From Ancylomarina subtilis (GTDB lineage: Bacteria; Bacteroidota; Bacteroidia; Bacteroidales; Marinifilaceae), in assembly GCF_004217115.1 (NCBI RefSeq), contig NZ_SHKN01000001.1:372001-436000 (forward strand): a DNA stretch of 64,000 nt. Reading direction: 5' to 3'. The notes beneath the pieces were generated by a model. The model was given only the letters and a program-made list of their open reading frames with translations. It searched no databases and was not told the DNA's origin. How positions within the stretch are numbered: position 1 is the stretch's first letter; each line of letters starts with the position of its first letter. The translations under genes were made by a program, and so were the position numbers. Shown here one piece after another: positions 8,387 to 17,163 of the stretch.

Positions 8387-10513
8387 TTAGTCAGCACTTG
8401 CTGTAACAAGTGAGAATTTAAATGTAGTCCCTTTTCCTTTTTCACTTTCAACCCAAATCTGGCCATCGTTTTTTTCAATGAATTCCTGACATAGGATCAG
8501 TCCTAATCCAGTACCTGTTTCTTTATGGGTTCCAAGGCTTGATTTGCTTTTGTCCAGTTTGAAAAGATTATTCATTTGTTCTTGAGTCATGCCCACACCG
8601 TTATCGTGGATAGAGATAATGATATTTTCATCCTTTTCTTCACTGGATATCTTTACCAAGCCACCTTCATTGGTAAACTTTAGGGCATTGTTAATCAGGT
8701 TTACAATAAGGGTTTTAATCATAAACCGATCAATGATGACCTTCGATTTTACATCTACTGTATTGACAATTGAAATGTTTTTGAGTTTTGCTGTAGCTTC
8801 GTGTGGTTCGATACTTTCTTTGATTAATAAAGAAATGTCTTCTTCTTGTTTCTGAATTTGAAGACTGCCTTGCTGTATCCTGGCCCAGGTTAATAGGTTG
8901 TCTAGCAGATTGAATGCACTCTCTGAAGCTGTATTTAAATCCTGAATGAAATTCTTTCGATCTTCGTCGCTAAGGTGATCATAGGATGAAGATAATAAGT
9001 TGCTAAGACCAATCAGGGCATTAAAAGGTGACCTTAAGTCGTGTGCGATGATTGAAAAGAATTTGTCCTTGGTTTTATTCAGAATCTCCAATTCCAATTT
9101 CTGAGCTTCGATAATCTGATGAGACTTCTTTTTTAGTCTACCCCTGTTGAGTAAGATGAAAATTAGACTGATAACAATGAGGGTGATGACAATTAAGAAA
9201 TCTCTAATTTGATTTTGTTTCTCTATTTGTAGTCTGTTGAGAGAGATATCCTTTCGTAGCGATTCATTTTCGATCTGCTTCTGCCGGGTCTCGAATTTTG
9301 TCTGTAATTCTGAAATTTGTTGCTGACGCGATTCATTGAAAATGCTGTCTTTTAAATTCAATTCTTTTTGTTTGTATTCCAGAGCTTGTTCAAATTGATT
9401 TCTTTCAGAAAAATAGTAGCTATAGGTTTGGTATAAATCACTTTTATTATAGTTGATATTGTATTCGTTTGCCAGGCTTAGGGCTTCATCCAAATTGTAT
9501 TTAGCCTGTCTGAAGTTTGAGTCTTCTATATTGAGTTTTGCAAGTAGAATTAAATTAACAATAAGCTGATTTTGGGATTGGTTCTGCCTGTTTAATCCGG
9601 TTGCTTTTTTTAAGTATTTTAATGCAAGTTCATTATTGTTAAGAAAATAATTAGATTGTCCCAAATTGGTGTAAACCTGGGCAATATAAAGTTTGTTGTT
9701 CAATTTTAAATAAGCGGGCAGAGCTTTTTCAAAATACACCAAAGCTTCTTTATGTTTTCCCATACGGCTGTAGCAAGACCCCATATTATTTAATGCTGAG
9801 GCATAGGCTATTGTTACATTTGTGGTATCAGAGCTGGTGATTACTTTTTCAAAATATTCTATTGCCTTATCCAGTTCTTCGTTGTACAGGAAGGTCGTTC
9901 CAATATTTAAAGATAGATTAATGAGTTTATCCTTCATCTTTAAACTATCTGCCAGATGGTAGGCTCGTGTAAATTTTTCCAGCGCCTCTTTATATTTGCC
10001 CTGATTTAAATAATTGGCAGCAATTGTGTTGAGGCATTTCAGCTGTAATTTGTTGTCCACATATTGTATGCTTTGTTCATAAGCCTGATTTAGGACTTTT
10101 AATGAACTATCAGATTGCCCTGTAGCGTAGAGAATGTAGCCTTTGTAATACTGAGATAAAGTCTTTTCTTTATTCAGACCTTTGGATTCGGAGATGTCTG
10201 TTGCTTTTTTATTGTAGGCAATGGCAGCATCGAGTCGGCCTGTATTGATGGCAGCATAAGATAAAAAATTGAGAGCATTAACACGTGTGCTGTCTATTTG
10301 AAAATGTTCAGCCAATGAGTCTGCCTTTTTGGAATAGGCTATGAGTTGATGTGTATCCTTATAAAAAACGTCCTTAGCCAATAAGAGGTATATATAAGCC
10401 TGATCTTTTTCATCAGATTTATCTAAAAGATTTTGTAGGCTATCCATTTTGTTTTGCCCAAAACTGAACTGCGTAAGAAGTAAGAAAAATATAAGTAGAT
10501 GACGATGTTTCAT
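8387..10513 (-). CDS. TPR-repeat sensor histidine kinase
   Basis: This 708-residue protein has a signal peptide (MKHRHLLIFFLLLTQFSFG) and a periplasmic array of tetratricopeptide repeats (about 30-400; for example YASALNNMGSCYSRMGKHKE). A coiled coil follows, then one transmembrane helix (about 440-458) and a cytoplasmic kinase. The HisKA motif is FFSIIAHDLRSPFNALIG with His491. The HATPase domain has NLINNALKF, HDNGVGM and GTGLGLILC. No receiver domain is fused and no regulator gene adjoins, so its partner lies elsewhere. This architecture is frequent in Bacteroidota and its ligands are unknown. Confidence 0.93.
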   Translation of the reverse strand: MKHRHLLIFFLLLTQFSFGQNKMDSLQNLLDKSDEKDQAYIYLLLAKDVFYKDTHQLIAYSKKADSLAEHFQIDSTRVNALNFLSYAAINTGRLDAAIAYNKKATDISESKGLNKEKTLSQYYKGYILYATGQSDSSLKVLNQAYEQSIQYVDNKLQLKCLNTIAANYLNQGKYKEALEKFTRAYHLADSLKMKDKLINLSLNIGTTFLYNEELDKAIEYFEKVITSSDTTNVTIAYASALNNMGSCYSRMGKHKEALVYFEKALPAYLKLNNKLYIAQVYTNLGQSNYFLNNNELALKYLKKATGLNRQNQSQNQLIVNLILLAKLNIEDSNFRQAKYNLDEALSLANEYNINYNKSDLYQTYSYYFSERNQFEQALEYKQKELNLKDSIFNESRQQQISELQTKFETRQKQIENESLRKDISLNRLQIEKQNQIRDFLIVITLIVISLIFILLNRGRLKKKSHQIIEAQKLELEILNKTKDKFFSIIAHDLRSPFNALIGLSNLLSSSYDHLSDEDRKNFIQDLNTASESAFNLLDNLLTWARIQQGSLQIQKQEEDISLLIKESIEPHEATAKLKNISIVNTVDVKSKVIIDRFMIKTLIVNLINNALKFTNEGGLVKISSEEKDENIIISIHDNGVGMTQEQMNNLFKLDKSKSSLGTHKETGTGLGLILCQEFIEKNDGQIWVESEKGKGTTFKFSLVTASAD

Positions 10514-10894
10514 AGTTGCTGATTTTTAGAAGTTTTGATCTCAAAACCTTTTGAATAGTCTATTTTATCAGTATAGATAAGCAATATATATCGAATCAAA
10601 GTACAAAAAATAATAGGATTTGAAATAGATTGTGAGATAAAATGTTCTTAAAGATTTTAGGCAGAAATATTTCGTCGAATATAAAAGTTTCTTTTAGTCT
10701 GGTAAGGTGAAATCTACAATAAACCTTAAGATTGAGTTTGTTATCTATTTTTCAAGAGTGCGAAAAACAGATGCGTATCTGTCAGAGTTAGATTGATAAT
10801 TTTATTTATCTGGTTGATGAAGAAGGATATATTTTTATTATATTTAAGATAATTTATTCATTATGTTATTTTATTGGTGCTGATTTTTTGCAAT
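10514..10894. other. Divergent intergenic region, no gene seen
   Basis: About 380 bp of AT-rich DNA between the divergent kinase and lipocalin genes. It must hold both promoters, but I find no exact TAnnTTTG match, no strong hairpin and no plausible small reading frame. Confidence 0.5.
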
Positions 10895-11458
10895 ATGAGA
10901 AGAATATTAAAATGTCGTTCAATTATAATTGTTGTAATCCTTATTGGCATCGCTTTTACAGGATGTAAAACTCAGAAGCGAATGGTTGACAATACAGTAG
11001 TCCGGGAATTAGATATTAACAGGTACCTGGGCACATGGTACGAAATTGCAAGATTCGATCATCGTTTTGAACGAGGGCTTGTTGGAGTTACAGCGAATTA
11101 CAGTATGCGCGATGATGGCAAAATACAGGTGATTAATAGTGGCTATAAAAATCGTTTAGATGGGGCGTTTTCAGAGGCAATAGGTAAGGCCAAGATTCCC
11201 GACCCTGAGAATGAGCCTGCCAAGTTAAAAGTGTCATTTTTCTTGTTTTTTTATGGTGATTACTTTGTTTTAGAATTAGATGATGATTACCAATGGGTCA
11301 TTATTGGGAGCAGTTCAGATAAATACCTTTGGATTTTGAGTCGTACGCCTCAAATTGAGAAAGACTTGTACACAGCTTTGCTTGAAAACCTGAAAAGGCG
11401 TGGCTATGATATTTCGAAATTATTGAAGGTTGAGCAACAAACCAATATTAAAGATTAA
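10895..11458 (+). CDS. blc: Outer-membrane lipoprotein of the bacterial lipocalin family (Blc-like)
   Basis: I choose the ATG at 10895 (MRRILKCRSI) over the upstream TTG at 10874 because it begins a clean lipoprotein signal ending in GIAFTGCKT, with Cys as the lipidated residue. The lipocalin signature RYLGTWYEIARFDHRFERG follows, then the strand pattern and WILSRTPQI, typical of Blc/apolipoprotein D. These small barrels bind lipids such as lysophospholipids at the outer membrane. It is followed after about 130 bp by a lipid-metabolism operon, possibly by functional association. Confidence 0.9.
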   Translation: MRRILKCRSIIIVVILIGIAFTGCKTQKRMVDNTVVRELDINRYLGTWYEIARFDHRFERGLVGVTANYSMRDDGKIQVINSGYKNRLDGAFSEAIGKAKIPDPENEPAKLKVSFFLFFYGDYFVLELDDDYQWVIIGSSSDKYLWILSRTPQIEKDLYTALLENLKRRGYDISKLLKVEQQTNIKD

Positions 11459-11587
11459 GAGTGTTTTTATAGGGCTTGAATATGTTTTGATTCTTTGGTT
11501 TGGTTGTATCGTTGAGTTTGTTTTACTCTAAGTTTATTTATAGTGTTGGTTTGAGAGGGGCCAAATTGTTTAATTAAGATTATATGT

Positions 11588-13387
11588 ATGTCTAAAATTG
11601 ACACTTTTGAAATAAATGGAAAATTTCTTTACTATGCTTTTGTTGCTGGTGGAAATCAAATTCTTCAAAATCAAGTCGAATTAAATGCGATAAATGTTTT
11701 CCCTGTAAATGATAATGATACAGGGACTAATCTTGCTTCTACGGTTCGTTCAGTTATTGATAATATCAAACCTCATAAGTCGTATAAAACAACTGTAAAT
11801 AATATTGCTGATGCCGCATTAACTGGGGCCAGAGGAAATTCGGGTGTTATCTTTGCCCAATTTTTACATGGCTTGAGTCGTGAAACTCAAAATAAAGCGA
11901 GTATTACCTTTTTTGAATTTGCTGAAAGTGTAAAGAAGTCGATCCCCTACATTTATGAAGCTATTGCCATTCCTATTGAGGGGACCATGTTGACTGTGAT
12001 TAAAGACTGGGCAGAATTCCTGACTTGTAAGAAAGGGATCATTTCTGATTTCAAGAAAATAATGATAGATTCTCTGGTTGTCCTGGAGAAATCATTGGCT
12101 GAAACGACTTTGAAATTGAAGGCTTTAAATAAAACGGGCTTTGTTGATGCGGGAGCAAAAGGTTTTGTTCTTTTTGTAAAAGGGATTATTGATTTCATAA
12201 GCGATTGGAATATTCGGACTTTGAAAGTTGAATTAACTGAAACGATTTCTCTTGTTCATTCTGAGAAGATGACGGACGAAGAAATAACTCACCGTTTTTG
12301 TACCGAAGCCATTTTAAAGAATATCAATATTACTAAAAAAGAACTTCAGGAGATATTGACTGATCGCGGTGATTCAGTTGTTGTTGCAGGGTCGGAAAGT
12401 ATTTGTAGAATTCATTTGCACACCAATCAACCAGCTGAACTTTTCCATCATTTGAAAGATATGGGAACGATCACATATCAAAAGGTGGATGATATGCTTC
12501 GTCAACACGAGGTGCTTACCAAACGTAAATGGAATATTGCTCTTGTTACGGATTCGACTTGTGATTTGTCGCAGGATCTAATCGATTATTATCAGATTCA
12601 TGTAGTGCCTCTTAATTTAAATTTTGGCGATTATTATTATTTGGATAAGGTCACCATTCAACCCAATCGATTCTACGATTTGCTTGAGTCCAGTTCAGAA
12701 TTTCCAAAAACATCTCAAATAAACGAACAGACATTTACCAATTTGTATTCGCATTTGGCTTCGCATTACGATGCTATTATCGCCTTACACCTAACCAGTG
12801 AGTTTAGTGGCACTTATTCGAATAGTTTAAAGGCAAGCGAGCGAATAAAAAAAGAATTTAATAAACCCGTTCATGTTATCAATTCGAAGAATTTATCAGG
12901 AGCACTCGGCTTATTGGTTCTGAAAACGGCTCAAAATATTGAAGCTGGAGAATCGCTTGAATCGATTATTGAATCGCTTGAGCGAGATGTTAGAACAACA
13001 AAAATTTTTGTCAGCGTAAGAGATTTAAAGCATATGATCAGGGGAGGACGCGTTTCCAAGCCCAAAGGTTTCATAGCCCGTTTGATTGGTTTAAATCCGA
13101 TTGTTTCGATGGATAAAAATGGAAAATCACTTCTATTTGGAAAAACGTTTAGCCAACAAGCCAGTTTGAGAAAAATATATTCACATATAAAACGAATCGG
13201 ACATGGAAAATCGGTTTGGAACTATATTATTCTTCACGCTCACAATCCTGAGGGGGGGCAAAATGCTGAGGACAAAATGTTTGAGATTACGGGAAAGAAA
13301 CCCGTTTCGGTAATGGATATTTCTCCGGTAATTGGTATGCATGCAGGAAATGGTGCCATTGCCATAGCCGTGTTGTTTAATCACTAA
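11588..13387 (+). CDS. Fused fatty-acid kinase: FakA-type kinase (DhaL and middle domain) joined to DegV/FakB fatty-acid-binding domain
   Basis: This 599-residue protein joins two parts that are separate proteins in Firmicutes. Residues 1-200 are a DhaL/DAK2 kinase domain: NVFPVNDNDTGTN carries the Mg/ATP-binding Asp42, Asp44 and Asn48, and GARGNSGVIF lies at 80-89. Residues about 225-310 match the FakA middle domain (GDSVVVAGSE, then IHLHTNQP with His276 and His278). Residues about 315-599 are a DegV fold: LVTDSTCDLS, the fatty-acid-contacting KTSQ, SEFSGTYSNS and MIRGGRVSK. The family phosphorylates DegV-bound fatty acid to acyl phosphate. PlsY, which consumes acyl phosphate, is encoded three genes downstream. 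The usual PDGDTG is NDNDTG here, with both Asp retained. Confidence 0.9.
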   Translation: MSKIDTFEINGKFLYYAFVAGGNQILQNQVELNAINVFPVNDNDTGTNLASTVRSVIDNIKPHKSYKTTVNNIADAALTGARGNSGVIFAQFLHGLSRETQNKASITFFEFAESVKKSIPYIYEAIAIPIEGTMLTVIKDWAEFLTCKKGIISDFKKIMIDSLVVLEKSLAETTLKLKALNKTGFVDAGAKGFVLFVKGIIDFISDWNIRTLKVELTETISLVHSEKMTDEEITHRFCTEAILKNINITKKELQEILTDRGDSVVVAGSESICRIHLHTNQPAELFHHLKDMGTITYQKVDDMLRQHEVLTKRKWNIALVTDSTCDLSQDLIDYYQIHVVPLNLNFGDYYYLDKVTIQPNRFYDLLESSSEFPKTSQINEQTFTNLYSHLASHYDAIIALHLTSEFSGTYSNSLKASERIKKEFNKPVHVINSKNLSGALGLLVLKTAQNIEAGESLESIIESLERDVRTTKIFVSVRDLKHMIRGGRVSKPKGFIARLIGLNPIVSMDKNGKSLLFGKTFSQQASLRKIYSHIKRIGHGKSVWNYIILHAHNPEGGQNAEDKMFEITGKKPVSVMDISPVIGMHAGNGAIAIAVLFNH

Positions 13388-13397
13388 TTTGAAACCC

Positions 13398-14174
13398 ATG
13401 TTAACTATCTTTTTACAAGGATCGCTTATTATTTTTATTCTGGTAACACTGCTATGGGTATTAAGTGTTATGCTAACAAATGCAAGTATTGTTGACCTGT
13501 TTTGGGGATTTGGTTTTGTAGTGGTAAATGCCTTCTATTTTTTGGTTTCTGAGGATTTTAATTTACGAAAAATACTATTACTGACTCTCGTGACAATTTG
13601 GGGTTTACGACTTTCCATTTACCTTTCGTGGCGGAATATTGGTAAGGGTGAAGATTTCAGATATCAAAAATTTAGGCAAGATTATGGCCCGAAACGCTAT
13701 TGGTGGTTTAGTTATTTTCAGGTTTTTATATTGCAAGGTGCTTTAATAATGCTTGTTTCATTACCCTTAATGGGTACTAATCTTTGGGAACAATCTGATA
13801 CGCTAATCTGGTTAGATTATTTGGGGATTGTGGTTTGGTGTATTGGTTTTCTTTTTGAGGCAGGAGGGGACTTTCAGTTGGCTAGGTTTAAAAAGAATCC
13901 TCAAAATAAAGGGAAGGTATTGAATACTGGGTTTTGGAAGTATACCCGTCATCCCAATTATTTTGGCGATTCGGCTGTTTGGTGGGCATATGCAATATTT
14001 TCAATAGCTGCCGGAGCTTATTGGCCTATTGTTGGTTCTGTTTTAATGACTGTGATTATTATTAAGATTTCCGGAGTTGCTTTGCTCGAAAAAACATTGA
14101 ATAATACGAAACCTGAATACTATGATTACATTAAAAAAACGAGCTCATTTTTCCCTTGGTTCCCCAAAAAATAA
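13398..14174 (+). CDS. DUF1295 membrane protein (steroid-reductase/ICMT-like fold)
   Basis: The ATG at 13398 (MLTIFLQGSL) is preferred to an upstream TTG at 13389. The protein has about six transmembrane helices. The C-terminal signature KYTRHPNYFGDSAVWWAY followed by PEYYDYIKKTSSFFPW marks DUF1295, related to 5-alpha-steroid reductases and isoprenylcysteine methyltransferases. Such enzymes act on lipids in the membrane with NADPH or SAM. It starts about 11 bp after the fatty-acid kinase and 4 bp before the next gene, so it is within the operon. The substrate is unknown. Confidence 0.88.
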   Translation: MLTIFLQGSLIIFILVTLLWVLSVMLTNASIVDLFWGFGFVVVNAFYFLVSEDFNLRKILLLTLVTIWGLRLSIYLSWRNIGKGEDFRYQKFRQDYGPKRYWWFSYFQVFILQGALIMLVSLPLMGTNLWEQSDTLIWLDYLGIVVWCIGFLFEAGGDFQLARFKKNPQNKGKVLNTGFWKYTRHPNYFGDSAVWWAYAIFSIAAGAYWPIVGSVLMTVIIIKISGVALLEKTLNNTKPEYYDYIKKTSSFFPWFPKK

Positions 14175-14177
14175 ATT

Positions 14178-14918
14178 ATGCTTGATTATTTGAGTTCGAA
14201 TATTTGGTTTGTGCTTTTCTTCGTTTGGGGGCTGCCCTTAGGTTTCTATCGAAGTAAGTTTCGTAAAATCGTATACCAAACCGATAGTTGGACAATCAAT
14301 ATCAAACCCGTTTTCATGAAAGAACTTAAAGGACTTTTCGGTAATATTTACCCCGATAATAAAAAATACAAGAAGTTTAGAAACTTCTATTTGTTTTATT
14401 TATCCATTTATTTTGTTTTGAGTACAAGCTTTGTAGTTTTTAAAGATAATCCTGAGAAGATGAAAAAAATTGAAATAGGAAGTTCAGTACCAGTTTTTGA
14501 ATTAAAGGATCAAAACGGGGAGTTGTTTCAGCTTATATCCGTATTGGGGAAGAAAAATTTGGTGATTTATTTTTACCCCAAAGATGATAGCCCGGGTTGT
14601 ACCAAGGAGGCTTGCGCTTTTCGAGATCAATTTGAAGTGTTTGAAGAAGCCGATGCTCTGATTATTGGAATTAGTGGGCAGTCGGTTGCGAGTCACCTGG
14701 ACTTTGCAACAAAATACAAGCTGAACTATACGCTACTTAGCGATAAGGGAAACAAAGTGCGTAAACTTTTTGGTGTTCCTGGTAATTTATTCGGATTGAT
14801 TCCCGGAAGAGTGACTTATCTCGTAAATAAGGAAGGGAAGGTGATTTATATGTTTAATTCTCAAATACAAGCTGAGAAACATGTTGATGAAGCCTTACGC
14901 ATATTACAAGAATTATGA
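14178..14918 (+). CDS. Membrane-anchored peroxiredoxin, BCP/PrxQ type
   Basis: This 246-residue protein has an unusual N-terminal extension (1-94) with two hydrophobic segments (8-22 and 70-88) around a basic loop. A complete BCP/PrxQ peroxiredoxin follows from Met95 (MKKIEIGSSVPVF). The active site DDSPGCTKEACAFRD contains the peroxidatic Cys and the resolving Cys five residues later, as in E. coli Bcp. The extension would place the thiol peroxidase at the membrane, fitting lipid hydroperoxide removal in a lipid operon. An internal start at 14460 could also give a soluble form. Its stop overlaps the plsY start (ATGA). Confidence 0.88.
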   Translation: MLDYLSSNIWFVLFFVWGLPLGFYRSKFRKIVYQTDSWTINIKPVFMKELKGLFGNIYPDNKKYKKFRNFYLFYLSIYFVLSTSFVVFKDNPEKMKKIEIGSSVPVFELKDQNGELFQLISVLGKKNLVIYFYPKDDSPGCTKEACAFRDQFEVFEEADALIIGISGQSVASHLDFATKYKLNYTLLSDKGNKVRKLFGVPGNLFGLIPGRVTYLVNKEGKVIYMFNSQIQAEKHVDEALRILQEL

Positions 14919-15517
14919 TGAGTTTAAGTCATGAAATATTATTCGTTTTATTTTCCTATTTACTAGGAGCAATACCTATGGGTTATCTATTAACTAAGCG
15001 ATTTGCAGGGAAGAATATACTCGAATTAGGTAGTGGGAATATCGGTTCAACAAATGTAAGGCGCATAGCCGGAAAAAGACTTTCGATTGTAACACAAGTT
15101 CTGGATATGATAAAAGGGCTTTTACCCATTGCTTTGTTTATGTGCTTTGATGATAAAGCGTCAGCTTCTTCAAATTTTATTTATTTTTTGGCTATAGCTG
15201 CGATTATGGGACACAATTTTAGTCTCTTTTTAAAATTCAGAGGAGGTAAGGGAGTTAATATTAGTTTGGGCGCATCCTTACTGCTTGCTCCTTATTCTGT
15301 TTTGATTTCGGTAATGGTGTATTTTCTTGTGAAATGGCAGTTTAAATATGTTTCGTTAGGTTCCATACTATTGGGAATTTCACTACCAATTACTGAACTT
15401 ATTATTCACGGTTTAACATCCACATTTTATTATTTATGCATTTGTTGTTTTCTGATTATCATGATGCATATCAAGAATATTGGTCGTTTATTAAAGAATA
15501 AAGAACTCATTTCATAA
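14915..15517 (+). CDS. plsY: Glycerol-3-phosphate acyltransferase PlsY
   Basis: PlsY transfers an acyl group from acyl phosphate to glycerol-3-phosphate, making lysophosphatidate, the first step of phospholipid synthesis. This 200-residue polytopic protein has all three family motifs: GSGNIGSTNVRRIAGKR (39-55), GHNFSLFLKFRGGKG (99-113) and MHIKNIGRLLKNKE near the C-terminus. The start overlaps the peroxiredoxin stop by 4 bp, suggesting translational coupling. Clustering with an acyl-phosphate-producing kinase is functionally coherent. Whether this is the only plsY of the genome cannot be told here. Confidence 0.94.
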   Translation: MMSLSHEILFVLFSYLLGAIPMGYLLTKRFAGKNILELGSGNIGSTNVRRIAGKRLSIVTQVLDMIKGLLPIALFMCFDDKASASSNFIYFLAIAAIMGHNFSLFLKFRGGKGVNISLGASLLLAPYSVLISVMVYFLVKWQFKYVSLGSILLGISLPITELIIHGLTSTFYYLCICCFLIIMMHIKNIGRLLKNKELIS

Positions 15518-15535
15518 GCCTTAAAACCTCAATAT

Positions 15536-15997
15536 ATGGGATTTTTTCAATTTCAGCGAGAACAGATCATTCATGCTTCCATGGACGAAGTTTGGGATTT
15601 TATAAGTTCACCTCAAAATTTAAAGAAAATTACTCCGGAGTATATGGGCTTCGATATTCGCACTCCCAATGCTGCAGACAAAATATACGAGGGAATGATC
15701 ATTCGTTATACGGTTCGGCCCTTATTAGGTATTAATACCAATTGGGTTACAGAGATCACGCACGTCGTTGATAAATCGTATTTTGTGGATGAGCAGCGAG
15801 TTGGTCCTTATGCCTTCTGGCACCATCAACATAGAATTGTACAGACTGAAGAGGGAGTGTTAATGAGAGATATTGTCAGTTATAAACCTCCATTGGGTTT
15901 TCTTGGTAGCATTGCCAATTCACTATTCATTGAAAAAATGTTAAAACAGATATTTGATCACAGAACCAAAGTGTTTGAAAAATTATTTCCATTATGA
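15536..15997 (+). CDS. SRPBCC (START/Bet v 1-like) family protein
   Basis: This 153-residue protein has the SRPBCC start pattern: ASMDEVWDFISSPQNLKKIT, then strands and a C-terminal helix (MLKQIFDHRTKVFEKLF). The fold binds hydrophobic ligands such as lipids, polyketides or quinones. It is the last intact gene of the lipid operon, 18 bp after plsY. A broken gene begins inside its stop codon (ATGA overlap). No catalytic residues can be assigned; a lipid-binding role is inferred from fold and neighbours. Confidence 0.82.
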   Translation: MGFFQFQREQIIHASMDEVWDFISSPQNLKKITPEYMGFDIRTPNAADKIYEGMIIRYTVRPLLGINTNWVTEITHVVDKSYFVDEQRVGPYAFWHHQHRIVQTEEGVLMRDIVSYKPPLGFLGSIANSLFIEKMLKQIFDHRTKVFEKLFPL

Positions 15998-16300
15998 GAA
16001 TTTGGTCTTTACATCCTAAATGCCTTGATTCGGAAGGTCTGGTCGCTTTGTAGCGTGAAGCCTTTTTTAGCCCCGAATGTACCGGAGGGCAAAATGAAGG
16101 GGTGTATCAATCATCTACGACTCATGTGTTTTCTAAATTTACCCCATTCCTTTGCTTATATCATTCAATATTTGGCTGCAGTTTATGAGGAATCTCTAAA
16201 CCGGGTATATAAATTTGACAAGGCAAAAAAAATGAATTGCAATTTAGACGTCCCCCTTACTACTGCTTGTCGATTTTGGAAACTTATAAGGAAATAATTT
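15994..16300 (+). pseudogene. Degraded pyrimidine-dimer DNA glycosylase (endonuclease V type, Pyr_excise)
   Basis: The frame from the ATG at 15994 reads MRIWSLHPKCLDSEGLVAL, the conserved opening of pyrimidine-dimer glycosylases, then hits TAG at 16051 where the family has Trp (LWRE). A run of six T at about 16062-16067 then shifts the frame. In the next frame one reads GKMKGCINHLRLMCF and IQYLAAVYEESLNRVYKFDK, both family-like, before further damage near 16265 and the TAA at about 16295. So at least one nonsense mutation and one homopolymer frameshift destroy it. The gene was once the end of the lipid operon. The function would have been UV-damage repair. Confidence 0.8.
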
Positions 16301-16387
16301 ATCTTGCAGCCTCAGTATTTTGATAAATGTATAAATGAAAAAGAGAGAACATATTGCTTAACAGTTGCAAATCTAAAACGAATCATA

Positions 16388-16999
16388 TTGGAAAATAATA
16401 TTTTAAAAATTGCAAAGCAAATACAGGCTATTTCACAAACCGGAATCCGATTTACAAAGGATCATTTTGATAAGCAACGTTTTGAAGAATTACGGGAATT
16501 AAGCGTTCAGTTAGTGGCTCAAGTAACCGATGCAGAGATTGAAAAAATAAAAGGCTTATTTACTTGTGAAACCGGATTTCAAACACCTAAAGTCGATGTG
16601 AGGGCTGTTGTGATTGAAAAGGGGGAAATTCTACTGACTAAAGAAAATTCGGATAACAAATGGTCCTTACCAGGAGGTTATGCTGATGTGAATTATTCAC
16701 CCAATGCCATTGCTGAGAAGGAAGTTTATGAAGAGACGGGTTTGCGAGTAAGAGCCAACCGAACCCTTGCAATTATTGATACCAATAAACACAATTTCCC
16801 CCCTCTTGAATACCATTTTTATAAAATTGTGATTTTGTGTGATAAAATCGATGGTGAATTACGGGGAAGTGACGAAACTCAAGAATCCCGTTTTTTTAGC
16901 TTTGAAAATTTACCCGAACTCTCAGTTAAAAGAAATACCTACGAACTCATTGATCTGATACGAGAGAAGCTAAAAGACAAGCAGACCTATTCTGACTAA
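16388..16999 (+). CDS. Nudix hydrolase (ADP-ribose pyrophosphatase-like, with N-terminal helical domain)
   Basis: I place the start at the TTG at 16388, because homologues of this group begin near LKIAKQIQAISQTGIRFTKD. The frame is open back to 16304, but that part looks like leftover of the adjacent pseudogene. The Nudix box GGYADVNYSPNAIAEKEVYE continuing into ETG (the GX5EX7REUXEE pattern, with K-E in place of R-E) hydrolyses nucleoside diphosphates linked to another moiety. The N-terminal helices resemble the NUDIX hydrolase domain of the YjhB/ADP-ribose type. The substrate is not determined. The start codon is uncertain. Confidence 0.85.
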   Translation: MENNILKIAKQIQAISQTGIRFTKDHFDKQRFEELRELSVQLVAQVTDAEIEKIKGLFTCETGFQTPKVDVRAVVIEKGEILLTKENSDNKWSLPGGYADVNYSPNAIAEKEVYEETGLRVRANRTLAIIDTNKHNFPPLEYHFYKIVILCDKIDGELRGSDETQESRFFSFENLPELSVKRNTYELIDLIREKLKDKQTYSD

Positions 17000-17163
17000 T
17001 CCAATACTTTTCCGTAATGGAAATGATGGAAGATTTTTCATCACATATCGATGGTGAAATTTTTATGCAAGGCTTCGTTTATAAATGTTTGATTGGGAGC
17101 TACCGTTGACTTTGGACAGAGAAAAGCTTATCTTACTGCTTATTCACTAAATGGAGGAAGAAA

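Noticed and set aside
16304-16387. N-terminal extension of the Nudix protein from a TTG at 16304
   Set aside because: Family similarity begins near 16391, and the extension overlaps the decayed tail region of the pseudogene.
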